Below, in pieces: positions 1 through 9,589 of a stretch of 64,000 nucleotides of DNA. Below the pieces are notes generated by a model. The model saw nothing but the letters and a program-made list of their open reading frames with translations, did not search any database and was not told the origin of the DNA. The stretch comes from Bacteroidaceae bacterium (GTDB taxonomy: Bacteria > Bacteroidota > Bacteroidia > Bacteroidales > Bacteroidaceae): assembly GCA_017466065.1 (NCBI GenBank), contig JAFTUV010000035.1, positions 1 through 64,000 on the forward strand, read 5' to 3'. Position numbers and translations under genes: made by a program. Numbering within the stretch: the first letter of the stretch is position 1; every line of letters begins with the position of its first letter.

Positions 1-1176
1 GGTGGCAAGATAAGTTACCCTACAAGTTCAAGCAATGGTTACTCTCCTTTTTATAATAACAAATCTTTGAGAACGGTGGTAATAACAAATGAAGAGACTG
101 AAATTTACGATAACGAATTCTATAATTGCACCAATTTGAATAAGATAGTTATTGGTAACAGGGTAAAGAAGATTGGTAATTGGGCTTTCAGCCATTGCAC
201 AAACCTCAATTACTTTGCATTTGGAAGGAGTGTAACAACAATTGGAGAGGAGGCGTTCAGCGATTGTAATAACCTGACAACTATTATATCGTTAGCTACC
301 ACTCCACCCGTTTGTGGCACTCAGGCATTGGATGATATAAACAAATGGGATTGTATGCTTATGGTACCCAATGAGGGTATAGCAGATTACCAAGTTGCCG
401 AGCAGTGGAAGGATTTCTTCTTTGTTTCGGAAATACCCATTGCAGGCGACCTTACCGGCGACGGTTCGGTGGATGTTGCCGACCTCACGACATTGGTGAG
501 TATGATTCTCGACAGCTCGAAAGTAACCGATGCAGCCGACATTACCGGCGACGGTGCAGTCGATGTGAGCGACCTCACCACCATTGTCAATATAATTTTG
601 AACCCGGATGCCGGCGATGATAACAACGACACTACCGACAGCCGTGCAGTGGACCTTGGTCTCTCGGTTAAATGGGCCTCGTGCAACGTTGGTGCCACCG
701 CCCCCGAAGAGTATGGCGGCTACTACGCTTGGGGCGAAACGGAAGAGAAGAACAGTTACTATGAAAGTGACTATCTTTATTACAACAATGGTAGTTATAC
801 AAATATCGGCAGTGATATTTCCGGCACACAATATGATGTTGCAACCGTTAAATGGGGCGGTTCTTGGCGTATGCCCACCGCAGAAGAAATAGACGAATTA
901 ACAGACAACTGCACTTGGCAGTGGACTACCCTTAACGGCGTAATCGGTCACCGCGTAACCGGCCCCAACGGCAACAGCATCTTCCTGCCCGCTGCGGGCT
1001 GCCGCGACGGGCAGGAAGTCTACAATCAGGGCTCCAACGGCCGCTATTGGTCAAGCTCGTTGAGTAGCAGTCACAGCTACAACGCCTTCATCTTGTACTT
1101 CAACAACGGCAACTACGACCGGTACTACAGCTACGGCCGTTACTACGGCCACACGGTGCGCCCTGTTTGCCCATAA
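1..1176 (+). CDS. Secreted surface protein fragment: BspA-like LRR, dockerin-like pair, FISUMP domain (5' truncated)
   Basis: The reading frame is open from base 1, so the N-terminus and any signal peptide lie outside the window; the first in-frame start codon is a TTG at 67 that need not be used. Three modules are visible. First come BspA/LRR_5 repeats (pattern KIGNWAFSHCTNL). Next is a pair of dockerin-like calcium loops (DLTGDGSVDVADLTTLV and DITGDGAVDVSDLTTIV). Last is a FISUMP-type C-terminal domain that begins near VDLGLSVKWASCNVGA and ends with RPVCP. LRR_5 and FISUMP domains are common on Bacteroidales surface proteins; the function is inferred to be adhesion or binding. The last 40 codons are very rich in TAC, AAC, GGC, GAC and AGC, which resembles the variable region of a DGR target (see findings). 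A strong terminator follows. Confidence 0.85.
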   Translation, partial: GGKISYPTSSSNGYSPFYNNKSLRTVVITNEETEIYDNEFYNCTNLNKIVIGNRVKKIGNWAFSHCTNLNYFAFGRSVTTIGEEAFSDCNNLTTIISLATTPPVCGTQALDDINKWDCMLMVPNEGIADYQVAEQWKDFFFVSEIPIAGDLTGDGSVDVADLTTLVSMILDSSKVTDAADITGDGAVDVSDLTTIVNIILNPDAGDDNNDTTDSRAVDLGLSVKWASCNVGATAPEEYGGYYAWGETEEKNSYYESDYLYYNNGSYTNIGSDISGTQYDVATVKWGGSWRMPTAEEIDELTDNCTWQWTTLNGVIGHRVTGPNGNSIFLPAAGCRDGQEVYNQGSNGRYWSSSLSSSHSYNAFILYFNNGNYDRYYSYGRYYGHTVRPVCP

Positions 1177-1181
1177 ACAAC

Positions 1182-1213
1182 ACAATAAATCCCGGGGAAC
1201 CGGGATTTATTGT
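1182..1213 (+). terminator. Rho-independent terminator after the LRR/FISUMP gene
   Basis: A near-perfect stem (ACAATAAATCCCGG paired with CCGGGATTTATTGT) with a GGAA loop lies 5 bases after the stop codon. Confidence 0.8.
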
Positions 1214-1876
1214 TATAATGCCCTGTTAGGATTGCCGTGGAGGAGTTGTGTTGTTTGTTGCTTTTTATACTCCCTCCGAAATTTACTTGTAAATTTCTCG
1301 TCCTTCTATGAGAGGGACAGTAGTAAATAGCTCCTCCTCCGTGTTTCTACTCCCTCCCGGCTACCGCCGTACTCCCTCTAAAAGCGGGAGAGTTTGGGAC
1401 CGCCCCGCGGTGGAGGAGTTGCGCTTTACGGTTGTTTAATCTTCAAACAAGAGGTGTACTATATACATTTATTTAACGTGAATTCGATATAAACTCAACA
1501 ATATGTCTCGTTGTGGCACTCTGTCGAATGACAAAATTATGCGACATTATACGAATTTCTCTCTTTTTTTATGAAAAAAAGTGGTTTTTTGCATTAAAAA
1601 GATAATAAATCACTATCTTCGCAGTTGGTTTATGAGGCTGTGTGAAAATAGAGGCGCACTATCGAAGTGTAGTGTTATTCCGACCATACCTTAATGAAAA
1701 AATCAAAAGAGGTTTTCGATGAGCCTTTTGCGAATAACCGAAGGGAGGATGCACGACATTAACATATTGGATTTCTCGTCGCTTCGCTCTGTCGAAATGA
1801 CAAAATGATAGTTATTTCTATTCTGACACAACCCCGAAAGAAGAATCCGGTAATAATAAATTAAATATTTAATATA
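1214..1876. other. Gene-free 660-bp interval with repeat-like debris and an aspA promoter candidate
   Basis: I find no convincing gene here. The stretch 1265-1420 carries repeated CTCCCTCC and GGAGGAGTT words that look like a decayed interspersed repeat. The stretch 1768-1806 is half of a dispersed repeat also present at 18439-18517 (CTCGTCGCTTCGCTCTGTCG followed by AAATGACAAA). A -7 box TATCTTCGC at 1613-1621 could start aspA with a leader of about 250 nt that carries the repeat. Confidence 0.5.
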
Positions 1877-3295
1877 ATGAAGACACGTCTTGAACACGAT
1901 TCTTTGGGAGAAATTCAAGTTCCCGCCGATGCGTACTATGGTGCTCAAACATTGAGAGCATTAGTTAACTTTAAGGATGTGAGCGGCCTTTCGATAGGCG
2001 ACCACCCCTATTACATAAAGTCTTTGGCTATGGTCAAGTGGGCTGCCGCTCACGCCAATGTGTCGCTCGGCTCGCTCGACGAGGAGATAGGAACAGCCAT
2101 AAAGAAGGCTTGCGAGGAGATTATGGAGGGCGCATTGAGCGACCAGTTCCCCATCGACCTTATACAGGGTGGTGCGGGTACATCTACCAATATGAACATT
2201 AACGAGGTTGTTGCCAATCGTGCGTTGGAGATTATGGGACACAAGAAGGGTGAATACCAATATTGCAGCCCCACAGAGCACGTCGACCTTTCGCAGTCGA
2301 CCAACGATGCTTATCCCACGGCGTTCAAATTGTGTTTCATTTTGCACAACGAGGACCTTGTGCGTGAATTGCAACGCCTTATCAATGCTTTCCGTACAAA
2401 AGGCAAGGAGTTTGACCACATTATAAAGATGGGTCGCACTCAGTTGCAGGATGCGGTGCCTATGACTCTGGGGCAGGAATTCGAGGCCTTTGCGGTAACT
2501 CTCGACGAGGAGGTGAGCCGCTTGAACGAGGTTGCCAACCTGTTCTTGGAGGTGAACTTGGGAGCAACTGCCATCGGTACCGGTATTAACACCGTTCCCG
2601 GTTATTCTCACACTGCCGTGGATGCGCTGCGCGTTATTTCGGGCAAGAAGTTCGTGCTTGCCGGTAACTTGGTGGAGGCAACCTCCGATGCGGGTTCGTC
2701 GGTTATGTACTCCTCGGCATTGAAACGCTTGGCGGTGAAGTTGTCGAAAATATGCAACGACCTTCGTCTGCTTGCGAGCGGTCCCCGTTGCGGCCTTAAC
2801 GAAATTAACCTCCCTGCCGTGGTTCCCGGTTCCAATCTTATGCCCGGCAAGGTGAACCCTGTTATTCCCGAGCTTGTGAACCAGATTTGTTACAGTGTGA
2901 TAGGTAACGACCTCACAGTTACTTTTGCTGCCGAGGCCGGCCAGTTGCAGCTGAATGCGATGGAGCCTGTGATAGTTCACTCTATGCTGTCGTCTATTCG
3001 TATGATGCTCAAAGGATTGACTCGCTTGCGCGTGCTTTGTGTCGATGGCATCACTGCCAACGAGGGCCACTGCAAGGAACTTGTATTGGGCAGTATAGGT
3101 ATTGCCACTGCGCTGAACCCTGTTATCGGCTTTGAGAATACCGATCGCTTGGCCAAACGTGCTCTTAAAGAGAACCGTGGTATTTACGACCTTGTTCTCG
3201 AAGAGAAACTTATTTCGAAGGAGGAACTTGACGAATTGTTGCGTCCCGAGAAGATGATTTCTCCCTACCTGTTGAAGCCTAAACGTCGTTATTGA
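1877..3295 (+). CDS. aspA: Aspartate ammonia-lyase
   Basis: This cytoplasmic enzyme reversibly deaminates L-aspartate to fumarate and ammonia. At 472 residues it has the usual length of the aspartase/fumarase superfamily. It shows the N-terminal GEIQVPADAYYGAQT, the TNDAYPTAFK segment, GTGINTVPGYS, the aspartase stretch SKICNDLRLLASGPRCGLNE, and the flexible catalytic loop as GSNLMPGKVNP near residue 318. The catalytic serine of the loop is kept, but the second serine of the usual GSSxMP is asparagine. The match to aspartase is stronger than to fumarase because of the EINLP and AEAGQLQLN segments. It is monocistronic; a hairpin follows. With the aspartate decarboxylase at the other end of the window it belongs to aspartate/fumarate metabolism, but the two are not linked. 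Confidence 0.93.
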   Translation: MKTRLEHDSLGEIQVPADAYYGAQTLRALVNFKDVSGLSIGDHPYYIKSLAMVKWAAAHANVSLGSLDEEIGTAIKKACEEIMEGALSDQFPIDLIQGGAGTSTNMNINEVVANRALEIMGHKKGEYQYCSPTEHVDLSQSTNDAYPTAFKLCFILHNEDLVRELQRLINAFRTKGKEFDHIIKMGRTQLQDAVPMTLGQEFEAFAVTLDEEVSRLNEVANLFLEVNLGATAIGTGINTVPGYSHTAVDALRVISGKKFVLAGNLVEATSDAGSSVMYSSALKRLAVKLSKICNDLRLLASGPRCGLNEINLPAVVPGSNLMPGKVNPVIPELVNQICYSVIGNDLTVTFAAEAGQLQLNAMEPVIVHSMLSSIRMMLKGLTRLRVLCVDGITANEGHCKELVLGSIGIATALNPVIGFENTDRLAKRALKENRGIYDLVLEEKLISKEELDELLRPEKMISPYLLKPKRRY

Positions 3296-3323
3296 TAAGG
3301 ATTGTTATAAATAAGGAATCTAT

Positions 3324-3343
3324 GGCTCGCTTGCAGGCGAGCC
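3324..3343 (+). terminator. Stem-loop after aspA (weak terminator)
   Basis: GGCTCGC and GCGAGCC form a stem with a short loop. No clear T-run follows, so termination strength is uncertain. Confidence 0.45.
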
Positions 3344-3367
3344 GTAGGTGTTTAAGAATTACGCATT

Positions 3368-5428
3368 ATGAGAAATTTGTTCATCACAATTCTTTCTCTT
3401 TTGCTTGTTGCTTGTAACGAGAAGCAACACCTTGCAAAGGTTGATGTAATAGATAACATCCCCACAACCGCACCGCAGTTGCCGGCCGATGTAAAGCTCG
3501 CTCCCGATGCTTATCCGCAGAAGCTCTCTGTGGAGTATAGCGGAGAAAGGGTGGTGCTGTCTGAGCTGCCTCACGGAGTGGAGGCGGATGTGAAGGGTGC
3601 CAAGGTGGTTATACGCTCAAAGGTTCCCGGGGTGGAGTATGTTGTGCGTGGTAACACCGATAATGGCTCTTTGTTGCTGGTGAGCGAGTTTTCTCCCTTG
3701 CTCACTCTCGACTCTTTGGATATTCACTCGGTCGGTGGGGATGCGCTTGCTGTGTCGTCAAAGGAAAAAATATTCATTCGTGGCTCGCTTGTTGCTCTCT
3801 CCGATGAGCCTCGTGCCGGTGCGGTGATAGAGAAGCAGGCTGCCGTGTTGTCGCTTATGGGCGATGCTGTGTTGTGTGGCGGGGTGGATATGTGTTTGCA
3901 GGCAGCCCGTCGCGATGCGGTGCGCTCCACTGCTATTGTATATGTGGATGGGGCGCGTATTTCGGTCGATTATGCTGCTGCAAGTGCAATGAATGCAACA
4001 AACGGAATGGTGATTGCGTCGGGAGAATTTACCGGCACTGCGCTAAAAGATGTGGTGAAGGTGAAAAAAGGTAATTTTGTGATGCTTGGAGGCGCAATGT
4101 CGATAGGTGCTGCTGCCGACAAGGCCGACGCGCTTACCGCACGCAATATTTATATCTACGGTGGAGTGCTCACGGCCGATGTTCAGGGTGCCGCGGCAAA
4201 GGGATTGAAGAGCAAAGAATCGGTGTTTCTGCTTGGCGGCGAGCTGAAAGTACACACTTCGGGCGGTGCTTTGTTTGCCGAAAAGAAGAGTGATTACAGT
4301 TCTTCGTCGTGCATAAAGAGCAGCAGGAATACATATATAAACGGTGCCAATGTGTCGCTGGTGAGCGATGGCGATGCTGGCAAGGGTATAAATTGCGACG
4401 GGATGTTGCAGATTGATGGCGGTGCGCTTGCGGTGATGACCACCGGCAACGATGTGAACCACCCGATAGACCTGAATGCGCACGCCTCGGCAAAGGGTAT
4501 CAAGTGCGACAGTACAATCGTCATCAACGGTGGTGATATTGAAATTCTGGTATTTGGCAAGGGCGGTCGTTGCGAGGGGCTCGAATCGAAGGGTGATATA
4601 ATTATTGGTGGCAGTGACACTGAATTGTATATATATGCCTATGACGATGCTGTTAATGCGGGTGGAAATCTTGTTGTGAACGATGGCAGGCTCTTTGCCT
4701 ATTCTGTTACCAACGATGGCTTTGACAGTAATGCTGCCATTGACATTAACGGCGGGTTGATAATAGCCAACGGCTCGCACGCTCCCGAACAGGGTGTCGA
4801 TTGTGATTTCGCAGGCGATTTTACAGTGCGCGGCGGAACTCTTGTGTCGCTTGGCGGTGCTGCCGGGCCTTCTCCTTGTCTGCCCGAAAATTCCTCGACC
4901 TCTGCGTCGCTTGTTGCTTGGAACGGTGTTTCGGCCGACAAGGATAGTTATATTACCCTCGTTTGTGACGGCAAGCCTCTTTTTTCCTATTGTCTGCCTC
5001 GCAAGCTGAATAATGCTTCGGTGGTAATATCGTCACCTCAAATGGAGAAGGGTGGCGAATATGCACTCTCTTTGAACGATACAATTTCGGGTGGTGAATA
5101 TGCCGGCTGCGGTTTCTATTTCTCGGGCGATGCGCCTGCTGCTTCTCCGTCTGTTTCTTGGACGCAGGAGGAGTTGTTGGCTGTAATTACTGCCGATGGC
5201 TCGGTTCGTTACATAAACCCTGCAACGGCAAAGCCGGAAAGAAATATGCCTCCCCCTCCGCCTCCTCACACGGGTAATGGGGCGTTTCCTCCTCCTCCGC
5301 CGCCGGGGTTTGCGCCTGCTGCGGGTGGAGCACCGCATTTTCCGCCCCCACCGCCTCCTGCCGGTGCTGTGCAGTTTGAAGATGAGTATTTATATGATGT
5401 GAATAACCTCCCCGGGAAGGGGTGGTAA
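3368..5428 (+). CDS. Carbohydrate-binding domain lipoprotein (DUF4353-like) with polyproline C-terminus
   Basis: Residues 1-16 form a lipoprotein signal (SLLLVAC, cysteine at 16), so the protein should be anchored in a membrane and face the periplasm or the cell surface. The body repeats short beta-strand units of the type GGDIEI, KGIKCDSTIVINGG, GIDCDG and DDAVNAGGNLVVNDG, as expected for the parallel beta-helix of DUF4353 (Cthe_2159-type carbohydrate-binding) proteins; calcium and polysaccharide binding are known for that family and inferred here. The C-terminus has three proline runs (PPPPPP) separated by glycine/alanine linkers, followed by a short acidic tail. The next gene encodes a longer relative with the same repeat type, so the two look like a functional pair, but a strong terminator lies between them. 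Confidence 0.8.
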   Translation: MRNLFITILSLLLVACNEKQHLAKVDVIDNIPTTAPQLPADVKLAPDAYPQKLSVEYSGERVVLSELPHGVEADVKGAKVVIRSKVPGVEYVVRGNTDNGSLLLVSEFSPLLTLDSLDIHSVGGDALAVSSKEKIFIRGSLVALSDEPRAGAVIEKQAAVLSLMGDAVLCGGVDMCLQAARRDAVRSTAIVYVDGARISVDYAAASAMNATNGMVIASGEFTGTALKDVVKVKKGNFVMLGGAMSIGAAADKADALTARNIYIYGGVLTADVQGAAAKGLKSKESVFLLGGELKVHTSGGALFAEKKSDYSSSSCIKSSRNTYINGANVSLVSDGDAGKGINCDGMLQIDGGALAVMTTGNDVNHPIDLNAHASAKGIKCDSTIVINGGDIEILVFGKGGRCEGLESKGDIIIGGSDTELYIYAYDDAVNAGGNLVVNDGRLFAYSVTNDGFDSNAAIDINGGLIIANGSHAPEQGVDCDFAGDFTVRGGTLVSLGGAAGPSPCLPENSSTSASLVAWNGVSADKDSYITLVCDGKPLFSYCLPRKLNNASVVISSPQMEKGGEYALSLNDTISGGEYAGCGFYFSGDAPAASPSVSWTQEELLAVITADGSVRYINPATAKPERNMPPPPPPHTGNGAFPPPPPPGFAPAAGGAPHFPPPPPPAGAVQFEDEYLYDVNNLPGKGW

Positions 5429-5468
5429 CAAGAACGCAAGCGAGCCAAAAGGCTCGCTTGCGTTCTTG
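5429..5468 (+). terminator. Rho-independent terminator
   Basis: A perfect 18-bp stem (starting CAAGAACGCAAGCGAGCC) with an AAAA loop directly follows the stop codon of the upstream gene. Confidence 0.8.
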
Positions 5469-5594
5469 TGGTAATTGTACATAATTGATTTTGTAATAAA
5501 AAAAACGGAGTTAATAGAATAGATTGTCAAATAGTTGAAATTTGTTAAATTTGATATTCGGGATAAGATTATATTTGCCTAAAATATTATAAAA

Positions 5595-8500
5595 ATGACA
5601 CGGCTGTTTGTTATCCTTTCTTTATTGATGTTCTCTTTTCTTCCTCTCTTCTCGCAGAGTGAGAAGGTGTTGGTGGTAGAAACTGCGGACGGGGAAAAAT
5701 CTACTCCTTTAAGTGAGATTGTCAGTATTAAATATGTCGATGGCATTATGACTGTAAATTGCGCCGATGGCCTCAGTTACAGTGATGATGTAAATGTTGT
5801 CGATAAAATGTATTTTGGCCTTGTTGGTGATGTTAATCGTGACGGTTATGTGGATGTTGCCGATGTAACGAGCTTGGTTGCTATGATTCTCAATGAAGCT
5901 GTTGTCACAACCGCCGGTGATGTTAACGCCGATGGCACGGTGGATGTTGCCGACCTGACAAATGTTGTCGAGATAATTCTCGGTGGCGAAGAGGGCGAGT
6001 CGGCGGTTCTTGCAAAGGCGACAGCCACACGCGCTGCCGCAACCGACACTGTGCAGGCCGGGGGTGGTGTTAAGTTTAATATGAATAGTGGCGCGGTGCC
6101 TTCTGTGGCTCTGTCCCGTATCGACAGTATCTCTTTCGATAGTGCGCAGAAGTATCTCTATGTGACACTCGCCGATAAAAAAGACTCGTTGTCGATAAAT
6201 GATATTGATTGTATTCTTTATGGTGAACTGCTCTCGGCTGTTGTGGTCGATTATTGTGGCGAGAGTGCGACGGTAGAGAATCCTTTTGCATTCGATGGCG
6301 TTGGTGTTGAAATTACCGGTGCAAAGGTGGTTGTGCGCTCTACAATAGACGAGGATGTCGATTATATATTGTCGGGTGAGAGCGATTGTGGAATTTTTAA
6401 GATATATGGTACAAAGAAATATACTCTGCACTTGGCCGGGCTCTCGCTAACAAATGATGATGGGGCTGCAATAAACAGCCAATGTAAAAAGCGTGGTAAG
6501 ATTATACTCGAAGAGGGTACGGTAAATTATCTGTGCGATGCTGCGCAGTATGCAACGCCGGCTTCGGAGGACGAGAAGGCTGCCTTGTTCAGTGAGGGGC
6601 AGTTTGTGTTCGAAGGGGACGGCCGGCTTACCGTGTCGGCCAACTATAAGCACGCAATATGCAGTGACGATTATATTGCCTTCCGAGGGGGTGACATTGA
6701 GGTGCTGTCGGCAGTGAGCGATGCGGTGCATTGTAACGATTCGGTAATTGTGTCGGGTGGCACTTTGTCGCTTGCGGCATCGGGCGATGGAATCGATTGC
6801 GATGGTTATGTAACTGTGTCGGGAGGTGATATTTCGGTGGAACTGACAGGTGAGGATAAGAAGGGTATTAAGGCTCTTGGAGAGATAAATATTCTCGATG
6901 GTGCGTTGTCGATAATATCCTCGGGCGATATTTCAAAAGGATTGAAAGGCTCGCGCGATATTACAATTTCGGGTGGAATGGTTGACATTACCGTTAACGG
7001 CAATTCTATATTAGAGGCCGGCGAGCCTTCTTATTGTACCGCGATAAAGTGTGACTCTGTATTTGCGATGAGTGGCGGAACATTGGATATTAAGGCTGCC
7101 GGAACTGCCTCTCGCGGAATTTCGGCCGATGGTAATGTTGATATAAACGGTGGCGTGTGCAGTGTGGAGTGCAGTGGCGGTTATGAGATTTACGACCCTT
7201 CGGCTGTGGAAGATGATGCGGGTGAGGAGGTGGTGGCTTCGTATATAGTGTATGTGAGCAAGCCCTCGTCGTCCTCTGCTTCCAATCGTCCGGGTGCTTC
7301 GTCCTCATCTTGGAATAATATTTATCTCTATGATAGTTCAAATAATATGGTGGCTACACTGACAAACAGTGTTACTCTCAATGGCGTGGTGTTCTATTAT
7401 TACGACTTTGGGGCTGCTGTTACTGATACATACTACTTCAAGAGTGACAATTCACGCAATTATACAATACAGTCGACCTCTTTTACCGGTGTTTCTGCCG
7501 ATGTTTATTATACAATTTCTTCGACAAGCACTACATCGGGAAGAACAAAAACATACTCCCTTACCGATGTAACATCTTCTTATGCAGGCGTATCATCTTC
7601 CACGGGCAGTGTCACGGAGAAGGCTTTTGCGGCTGCGTGCATAAAGAGCGATTCTATTATTACAATCTCGGGGGGTGTGCACACTCTCTCAACATCGGGC
7701 ACTGCTTCGAAGGCGATAAAGAGTGGCGATAATTGTGTTATTTCGGGAGGTGAGCTCGATATTACCACAACCGGCAGTGCTGCTGTTGTGGCTTATGACC
7801 CCGTTTATTGTACTGCCATAAAATGTGATGCCGATTTTACAATGAGTAATGGTATTCTCACTATAAATGCCACAGGACAAGGAGGGTTGGGTATTTCGGC
7901 CGATGGTGCGCTTGCAGTTACCGGCGGAAGTATCGATGCGACAATAGGAGGTGCCGGCTCGGCATATACAGCATCGACCGGTACCGATTACTATTCGACA
8001 AAGGCTCTTAAAAGTGATGGAGAGATGTTGCTTGCCGGCGGCACAATTGTTTGTGCTGCAACAGCCAATGGTGGAAAGTGTATAGTGGCCGATGGCTTGC
8101 TGACGATTGGTGAGGATGGGCGTGCCGATGGTTATCCTTATATAACTGCAACAACCAAGGGAGCGACACTCGGAACAAGCGGTTCATCAATGGGCGGCGG
8201 AATGGGAATGGGTGGCAATGAGGGCTTTAATGCTGCACCCAAGGCTATAAAAGGTGCTGCCGACATTATTGTATATAGTGGTAATATCTATGCTTCGACT
8301 GTTGCCGATGGTGGCGAAGGGCTCGAAAGCAAGGCTACGCTCACTGTCAATGGTGGCGCGATTGAGTGTTTTACTTATGATGATGCGATAAATGCTGCTA
8401 CGGCATTGGTTGTCAATGGAGGTGCTATCTATGCTCACGCTACAAATAACGATGCAATAGACTCGAATGGTACTATTGCTGTTAATGGCGGCATTGTGCT

Positions 8501-8900
8501 TGCTTCGGGTGCTTCACAGCCCGAGGGCGGCCTCGATTGTGATAATAATTCCTTTACAATTTCGGGTGGAGTAATTTTGGGAACGGGTGGTGCTGCTTCT
8601 TCTCCTACATCTTCGTCGCAGTATTATTCTACGCTATCATCGGTTGGGGTGTCGCAGGGTAAGTTTCTTGTATTTAAGGATAGTGCGGGGGATGTGCTCT
8701 TTTCCTATAAATGTCCTAATAGTGTCAGTGGTGCTTCGGTTTTGGTCTCTTCTCCGTTGTTTACGGCCGGAACGCATACTATGCTTTATGGTGTAACGTC
8801 TGTTTCTTCTCCTGCGGAGAGTTATTTCGATGGGGTGTTCCTTGTTGGTGGTACTCCAACCGATGGCACTGCAAAGAACTTTACACCTGCTACAAGGTGA
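5595..8900 (+). CDS. Large exported protein with dockerin-like pair and DUF4353-type carbohydrate-binding repeats
   Basis: A Sec signal peptide (MTRLFVILSLLMFSFLPLFSQ) is followed by a short domain and, near residues 77-130, two dockerin-like calcium loops (GDVNRDGYVDVADVTSLV and GDVNADGTVDVADLTNVV). The rest of the 1101 residues is a long series of beta-helix turns with the motifs GGDIEV, DAVHCNDSVIVSGG, GIDCDGYVTVSGG and EGLESKATLTVNGG, the same type as the preceding lipoprotein. A Ser/Tyr-rich insertion (about residues 540-680) interrupts the helix. No catalytic motif was seen, so binding is the likely role. The dockerin-like pair could mediate calcium-dependent assembly, but no cohesin is encoded in this window. 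Confidence 0.8.
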   Translation: MTRLFVILSLLMFSFLPLFSQSEKVLVVETADGEKSTPLSEIVSIKYVDGIMTVNCADGLSYSDDVNVVDKMYFGLVGDVNRDGYVDVADVTSLVAMILNEAVVTTAGDVNADGTVDVADLTNVVEIILGGEEGESAVLAKATATRAAATDTVQAGGGVKFNMNSGAVPSVALSRIDSISFDSAQKYLYVTLADKKDSLSINDIDCILYGELLSAVVVDYCGESATVENPFAFDGVGVEITGAKVVVRSTIDEDVDYILSGESDCGIFKIYGTKKYTLHLAGLSLTNDDGAAINSQCKKRGKIILEEGTVNYLCDAAQYATPASEDEKAALFSEGQFVFEGDGRLTVSANYKHAICSDDYIAFRGGDIEVLSAVSDAVHCNDSVIVSGGTLSLAASGDGIDCDGYVTVSGGDISVELTGEDKKGIKALGEINILDGALSIISSGDISKGLKGSRDITISGGMVDITVNGNSILEAGEPSYCTAIKCDSVFAMSGGTLDIKAAGTASRGISADGNVDINGGVCSVECSGGYEIYDPSAVEDDAGEEVVASYIVYVSKPSSSSASNRPGASSSSWNNIYLYDSSNNMVATLTNSVTLNGVVFYYYDFGAAVTDTYYFKSDNSRNYTIQSTSFTGVSADVYYTISSTSTTSGRTKTYSLTDVTSSYAGVSSSTGSVTEKAFAAACIKSDSIITISGGVHTLSTSGTASKAIKSGDNCVISGGELDITTTGSAAVVAYDPVYCTAIKCDADFTMSNGILTINATGQGGLGISADGALAVTGGSIDATIGGAGSAYTASTGTDYYSTKALKSDGEMLLAGGTIVCAATANGGKCIVADGLLTIGEDGRADGYPYITATTKGATLGTSGSSMGGGMGMGGNEGFNAAPKAIKGAADIIVYSGNIYASTVADGGEGLESKATLTVNGGAIECFTYDDAINAATALVVNGGAIYAHATNNDAIDSNGTIAVNGGIVLASGASQPEGGLDCDNNSFTISGGVILGTGGAASSPTSSSQYYSTLSSVGVSQGKFLVFKDSAGDVLFSYKCPNSVSGASVLVSSPLFTAGTHTMLYGVTSVSSPAESYFDGVFLVGGTPTDGTAKNFTPATR

Positions 8901-8909
8901 GTGATGATT

Positions 8910-8953
8910 AAACCGACAGGGGTGAACTTTTAAAAGTTCACCCCTGTCGGTTT
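8910..8953. terminator. Bidirectional terminator between convergent genes
   Basis: A long perfect stem (AAACCGACAGGGGTGAACTT and its complement) lies between the plus-strand DUF4353-like gene and the minus-strand Skp-like gene, and can serve both. Confidence 0.8.
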
Positions 8954-8970
8954 ATAAGTGTTTGTATTTA

Positions 8971-9567
8971 TTAGTTGTTGGCTTTATATCTTTCGTTGAG
9001 CCCCTCGATGACATCCTCTGTAATGTCGAGTGCTTCGTTTGCATAGAGGAGGTTGTCGCCCACGCGGCTTATTATGAGGTCGTAGCCCTGCTCCTTGTTG
9101 TAGTCTTTAAGGTAGGCGTTGATTGAGTCGCGCAGAATAAGATTATTCTTCTGGCTCTCGGCGGCAAGCTCACCTGCAAGGCGTTCCGATAGTTTGTCGT
9201 AATCCTCGCGGCGTTTGAGAATGCGGGCCTGTTCCTCTTCGGCACGCTTCTGGGTGGCATATACGTTGTTCTCAATCTTGCGTTGGAAGTCCTCAATGTC
9301 GGCCTGAATGTCTTTGGCTTTCTCGCTCAATGTCATACGCATATTCTCTTCCTTGCGCAACATCTCCTTGTTTATGGTGATGGAAAGTTCGTAGTTGGTG
9401 AGCAGGGAGTCGATGTCTACAAACGCAATTTTAATTCCGTTTGCGGTTGCAACGGCACTGTTGCATTGTGCGGTTGTTGTTTGTGTGTTCTCTTTTGTGC
9501 ATTGTGCGAAAAGGAATATCGCAGCAATGGCTGTTGTGTAGATTAAGGTTCTTTTAAAATTCTTCAT
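8971..9567 (-). CDS. OmpH/Skp-family periplasmic chaperone, lipoprotein variant
   Basis: The N-terminus carries a lipoprotein signal (AIFLFAQC, cysteine near residue 23), unusual compared with the soluble Skp of Proteobacteria but frequent in Bacteroidota. The segment GIKIAFVDIDSLLTNYELS is the typical start of the OmpH domain. It is followed by a long charged coiled coil (about residues 75-150, rich in E, K, R and Q) and a C-terminal beta segment (YDLIISRVGDNLLYANEALDI). The family holds unfolded outer-membrane proteins in the periplasm. The gene runs towards the preceding gene and shares its terminator; a small membrane-protein gene lies upstream on the same strand with a 22-bp gap. Confidence 0.85.
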   Translation of the reverse strand: MKNFKRTLIYTTAIAAIFLFAQCTKENTQTTTAQCNSAVATANGIKIAFVDIDSLLTNYELSITINKEMLRKEENMRMTLSEKAKDIQADIEDFQRKIENNVYATQKRAEEEQARILKRREDYDKLSERLAGELAAESQKNNLILRDSINAYLKDYNKEQGYDLIISRVGDNLLYANEALDITEDVIEGLNERYKANN

Positions 9568-9589
9568 AGTTTAAAGTATTATAATCTGT

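Noticed and set aside
1214..1876. tRNA or other structured RNA gene
   Set aside because: No cloverleaf or T-loop consensus could be found here or in the other long gaps (9.8-10.4, 13.4-13.7, 34.6-35.1, 43.5-44.0, 47.5-47.9 kb).
1703..1948. Minus-strand frame of 81 codons
   Set aside because: It contains FVISTERSDEKSN, a known product of translating a dispersed Bacteroidota repeat, and it overlaps the start of aspA.
1961..3070. 369-codon minus-strand frame over aspA
   Set aside because: Shadow of a well-recognised enzyme gene; Cys/His-rich nonsense sequence.
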